A DNA stretch of 6,612 nt. It comes from Verrucomicrobiia bacterium. Its GTDB lineage: Bacteria; Verrucomicrobiota; Verrucomicrobiia; Limisphaerales; UBA11358. The notes beneath the pieces were generated by a model. That model had not been told where the DNA came from and did not search any database. It saw only the letters and a list, made by a program, of their open reading frames with translations. Shown here one piece after another: positions 6,292-6,612 of this stretch. The stretch is from contig JASHVW010000118.1 of the NCBI GenBank assembly GCA_030044395.1, positions 1 through 6,612 of the forward strand. Direction: 5' to 3'. Within the stretch, counting starts at the first letter, position 1. Every line of letters starts with the position of its first letter. A program made the translations under genes and the position numbers.

Positions 6292-6612
6292 TCATAATAT
6301 CGAGCAAGAGGCTTTTGAGGAAACGCGAAGGCATAATCGCCAATGGGTGGAGCTGTGGCCGGAAATTGTGGCGGCATCTTTCCTCTCCGCTGCCAGCGCT
6401 AACGAGTCGTGGCCGGCGTTCATTGGTTCCAAGGCGAAATGGTGGTGGCCGTGCCACCCTCCGCGCGTGAGCCACAGTCCAAGCACGTTGTTCTCCAATG
6501 GGTCCCACACAAATTCCAGGCGATCCCCGGTTTTGGAATTGGTAATCGCGGCAGAGCCTTCATAGACAGGCCCGGCAAAGGCTTTGGCACAACTTTGGGG
6601 AAGGACTGCGGT
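6292..6612 (-). CDS. Aldose 1-epimerase-like protein, C-terminal part (partial, start beyond window)
   Basis: Only the last 106 residues are present; the reading frame runs open to the right edge and stops with TGA at 6292-6294. Numbered from the edge, the fragment has beta-strand-like text (GDRLEFVWDP, 29-38) and GLWLTRGGWHG (45-55). HHHFALEPMN (56-65) follows, then DSLALAAE (69-76), a Gly/Ser/His turn and a closing HWRLCLRV strand (90-97). In the galactose mutarotase fold the general-base glutamate sits in a comparable 'EP' segment near the C-terminus, so Glu62 is its likely counterpart. The family interconverts alpha and beta anomers of sugars or binds related sugars; substrate and cellular location cannot be told without the N-terminus. 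The gene converges on the sensor kinase, 156 bp apart, so it belongs to a separate transcript coming from the right. It suits a locus for sugar breakdown. Family assignment rests on motif pattern recognition from a fragment. Confidence 0.7.
   Translation of the reverse strand, partial: TAVLPQSCAKAFAGPVYEGSAAITNSKTGDRLEFVWDPLENNVLGLWLTRGGWHGHHHFALEPMNAGHDSLALAAERKDAATISGHSSTHWRLCLRVSSKASCSIL

Noticed and set aside
6278..6565. Plus-strand open frame of 95 codons near the right edge
   Set aside because: The opposite strand carries a frame with mutarotase-like motifs open to the window edge; the plus-strand peptide has no recognisable feature.

Overview
The window looks like a carbohydrate-sensing and carbohydrate-degrading locus from a GC-rich, Gram-negative-type environmental bacterium. 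Verrucomicrobia (Pedosphaera/Limisphaerales-like) is my best guess and Acidobacteria or a neighbouring phylum the main alternative. This rests on the combination of a two-propeller Y_Y_Y sensor kinase with a NarL-type regulator, weak or absent Shine-Dalgarno sites, and hairpin-type dispersed repeats between genes. It is inference; no marker gene is present.

Layout from left to right. Positions 1-183 hold no gene. They contain a purine-rich REP-like tail and a striking run of four back-to-back inverted repeats (92-162). Then, on the minus strand, come a secreted family 3 glycoside hydrolase (184-2004) and, just upstream of it in transcription, a NarL/LuxR-type response regulator (2038-2688). 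The two are 33 bp apart and very likely co-transcribed, regulator first. An intergenic region of about 340 bp (2689-3027) carries an inverted repeat near the regulator start, a perfect 11-bp hairpin repeat, a second inverted repeat and a TATAAT promoter candidate facing right. On the plus strand follows one long sensor histidine kinase (about 3028-6135): export signal, 14 propeller blades, Y_Y_Y domain, one membrane helix, HisKA_3 and HATPase. After a 156-bp convergent gap with a possible terminator, the right edge (6292-6612, minus) holds the C-terminal part of an aldose 1-epimerase-like protein whose start lies outside the window.

The genes fit together as follows. The kinase probably senses a sugar or polysaccharide fragment in the periplasm and phosphorylates the divergently encoded regulator. 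The regulator would then control the transcription unit that contains itself and the beta-glucosidase-type enzyme. The epimerase would act on released sugars. The arrangement resembles the Bacteroidetes hybrid two-component systems, but is split into a separate kinase and regulator. Domain identities are strong; the regulatory wiring and ligand are inference.
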